NCBI RefSeq assembly: GCF_002797315.1
Contig: NZ_KZ454936.1
Coordinates: 2,675,645 to 2,739,644, forward strand
Source: Bacillus sp. FJAT-44742
Lineage (GTDB): Bacteria > Bacillota > Bacilli > Bacillales > Marinococcaceae
DNA length: 64,000 nt
Direction of reading: 5' to 3'
Shown here: positions 62,788 through 64,000 of the stretch, piece after piece
Layout of the letters: each line of letters starts with the position of its first letter
Position numbering within the stretch: the first letter of the stretch is position 1
Made by a program: the position numbers and the translations under genes
Notes under the pieces: generated by a model
Seen by the model: the letters and a program-made list of their open reading frames with translations, nothing else
Databases searched by the model: none
What the model was told of the DNA's origin: nothing

Positions 62788-63861
62788 TTAGTCTATTTTT
62801 ATTGTCCATCCGTAAGGATCTTCAAGCTTGCCCGTTTGAATACTTGTTAACGTATCATATAAGGATTTAGATAATTCGCCTGTCTGTCTGTGGTTAATCA
62901 CCATCGCTTTGTCTTCCCAATGAAGCTCACCAATTGGCGAGATTACAGCTGCCGTCCCAGTACCAAACGCTTCCTCCAGGGTTCCTTCCTCATAAGCCTG
63001 GTGGATTTCTTCCATGGTGATCTTTCTTTCACTTACAGGTATTTCCCAATCTTTCAGCATCTCAATGATAGAAGTTCTGGTAATCCCTTCTAAAATACTG
63101 CCGTTGAGCTCGGGAGTAATAACTTCACCCTTGATTTTAAAGAAAACGTTCATGCTGCCTACTTCTTCAATATATTTCTTTTCAACGCCATCAAGCCAAA
63201 GAACTTGAGCGTGCCCCTTTTCTGTTGCCCTTTCCTGAGCTTTGTAGGCCGCTGAATAATTCCCGGCTGTTTTCGCCGTTCCTGTGCCGCCCCTAACTGC
63301 TCTTGTGTATTCAGATTCTACGTTAATGCTGACTGGATGTATCCCTTCCGGGTAGTAGGAACCTACCGGGGATAAAATAATCATTAATGTGTACGAATAG
63401 GATGGCGCGACCGCTAAGTTTGGTTCAGTTGCAATAATGAAAGGGCGAATGTATAAGGATGTACCTTCCGCTGCCGGTACCCAGTCCTTTTCAAGGCTGA
63501 TCAGCTGCTTTAAGTACTCCAACATCAGTTCTTCATTGACAGGAGGAATACTCATCCTGTCACTAGAACGGTTTAAGCGTTCAAAGTTCTTTTTCGGGCG
63601 GAACAGCAGGATTTGATTATCAGCCCCCCGATAAGCTTTAAGGCCTTCAAACACGGTTTGTCCGTAATGAAGGATCATCGCTGCCGGGTCAAGAGACACA
63701 GGTTCATAAGGGACGATTTGTGGACTATGCCACCCTTTATCTCTCGAAAATTCCATGGTAAGCATATGGTCGGTAAAAACTTTTCCGAAGCTCAATTGTT
63801 CAGGATCCGGCTTTGCTTTCTTATGTGGGTTTTGGGTAATATCTAAAATCGGTTCGGACAT
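62788..63861 (-). CDS. ilvE: Branched-chain amino-acid aminotransferase
   Basis: A 357-residue fold type IV PLP enzyme of the long bacterial IlvE type. The lysine is in 'GGTGTAKTAGNYSAAYKAQ', and 'FEGLKAYRG', 'VLWLDGVEKKYIEEVGSMNV' and 'EEAFGTGTAAVISPIG' are signatures. It performs the last step of leucine, isoleucine and valine synthesis. The ATG at 63861 has GAGGAG eight bases upstream; the GTG at 63870 overlaps that site. No T-box is visible in the 139 bases left before the window edge. Confidence 0.94.
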   Translation of the reverse strand: MSEPILDITQNPHKKAKPDPEQLSFGKVFTDHMLTMEFSRDKGWHSPQIVPYEPVSLDPAAMILHYGQTVFEGLKAYRGADNQILLFRPKKNFERLNRSSDRMSIPPVNEELMLEYLKQLISLEKDWVPAAEGTSLYIRPFIIATEPNLAVAPSYSYTLMIILSPVGSYYPEGIHPVSINVESEYTRAVRGGTGTAKTAGNYSAAYKAQERATEKGHAQVLWLDGVEKKYIEEVGSMNVFFKIKGEVITPELNGSILEGITRTSIIEMLKDWEIPVSERKITMEEIHQAYEEGTLEEAFGTGTAAVISPIGELHWEDKAMVINHRQTGELSKSLYDTLTSIQTGKLEDPYGWTIKID

Positions 63862-64000
63862 GACTTCCACTCCTCGGTATTATGTTGTCAATGAGTAACA
63901 GTATATCAAAGCAAGCAGGAAGTGCCCTGCTGGTTAATTGAAATCATCTTCCTTTTGTATCCATTTTGTACTTTCATGGTAAGGTCTTCTTTTCCCTTCA
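63862..64000. other. Upstream region of ilvE at the window edge
   Basis: AT-rich sequence with a TATACT-like -10 on the minus strand. No gene is visible before the window ends. Confidence 0.35.

Noticed and set aside
1-64000. Mobile elements, prophage, CRISPR arrays, tRNA and rRNA genes
   Set aside because: No transposase, integrase, spaced direct repeats, cloverleaf-like tRNA or ribosomal RNA sequence was noticed in reading the window.

Overview
The window looks like chromosomal DNA of a low-GC, endospore-forming Bacillaceae bacterium. The reasons are strong AGGAGG-type ribosome binding sites, Bacillus-type gene order (ytqA-ytqB-ytpB-ytpA-ytoA, metK/pckA/ytmA/ytkD, nadBCA with divergent nifS-niaR, lutABC, ythAB), a terpene synthase and spore coat genes of Bacillus type, and start codons that are often TTG or GTG. 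A Na+-coupled dicarboxylate carrier and several acidic proteins would fit a halophilic or alkaliphilic relative of Bacillus, but that is only an inference. I see no rRNA, tRNA, CRISPR array, insertion sequence or prophage.

Layout. 1-12.7 kb: tRNA-modification genes (mnmL end, mnmM), ytpB, ytpA, ytoA, an RNPP-like regulator, metK with a complete SAM riboswitch, pckA with a CcpN-type operator, ytmA, a decayed ytlA-like gene, ytkD, a SpoIIM-like membrane protein and ywpF. 12.8-17.4 kb: a PatB-type C-S lyase, a secreted NlpC/P60 hydrolase and a PucR-family regulator. 17.4-25.7 kb: a catabolic block for reductive pyrimidine degradation (uptake permease, PreT/PreA dehydrogenase, dihydropyrimidinase, beta-ureidopropionase, omega-amino-acid transaminase). 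25.7-32.7 kb: a possible structured leader RNA in front of a 52-residue orphan protein, a membrane protein, a chemoreceptor, ilvD and a helical orphan protein. 32.8-38.1 kb: de novo NAD synthesis and its repressor. 38.1-40.8 kb: three electrophile/quinone-detoxification-type genes (YhdH-, MhqD- and MhqO-like). 41.0-45.4 kb: an SLC13 dicarboxylate carrier with a CitA/CitB-type two-component system. 45.6-51.9 kb: MOSC, PAP2, small proteins, lutABC and shikimate kinase. 52.0-57.8 kb: malic enzyme, MATE pump with MarR regulator, an FbpA-like small protein, aroD and two universal stress proteins. 58.2-64 kb: a zinc alcohol dehydrogenase with two spore-coat-like genes, a YthAB-type cytochrome bd operon with tiny membrane proteins on both sides, and ilvE.

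How it works together. Much of the window concerns use of alternative carbon and nitrogen sources and redox balance: dicarboxylates (carrier, sensor, malic enzyme, PEP carboxykinase), lactate (lutABC), pyrimidines, a quinol oxidase and NAD synthesis. The clearest regulatory signals are the S-box of metK, a consensus promoter overlapped by a perfect cre box before the FbpA-like gene, an Fnr-type palindrome placed for class II activation of the first usp gene, a half-site array plus cre-like box before the dicarboxylate carrier, and a palindrome between nadB and nifS.

The least explained element is the leader at about 26,111-26,220. A P1-like helix starts just after a plausible promoter and is followed by a terminator-like hairpin and a small orphan gene, which is the layout of a cis-regulatory RNA. 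All statements rest on reading the sequence and on family knowledge; no search or folding program was run.
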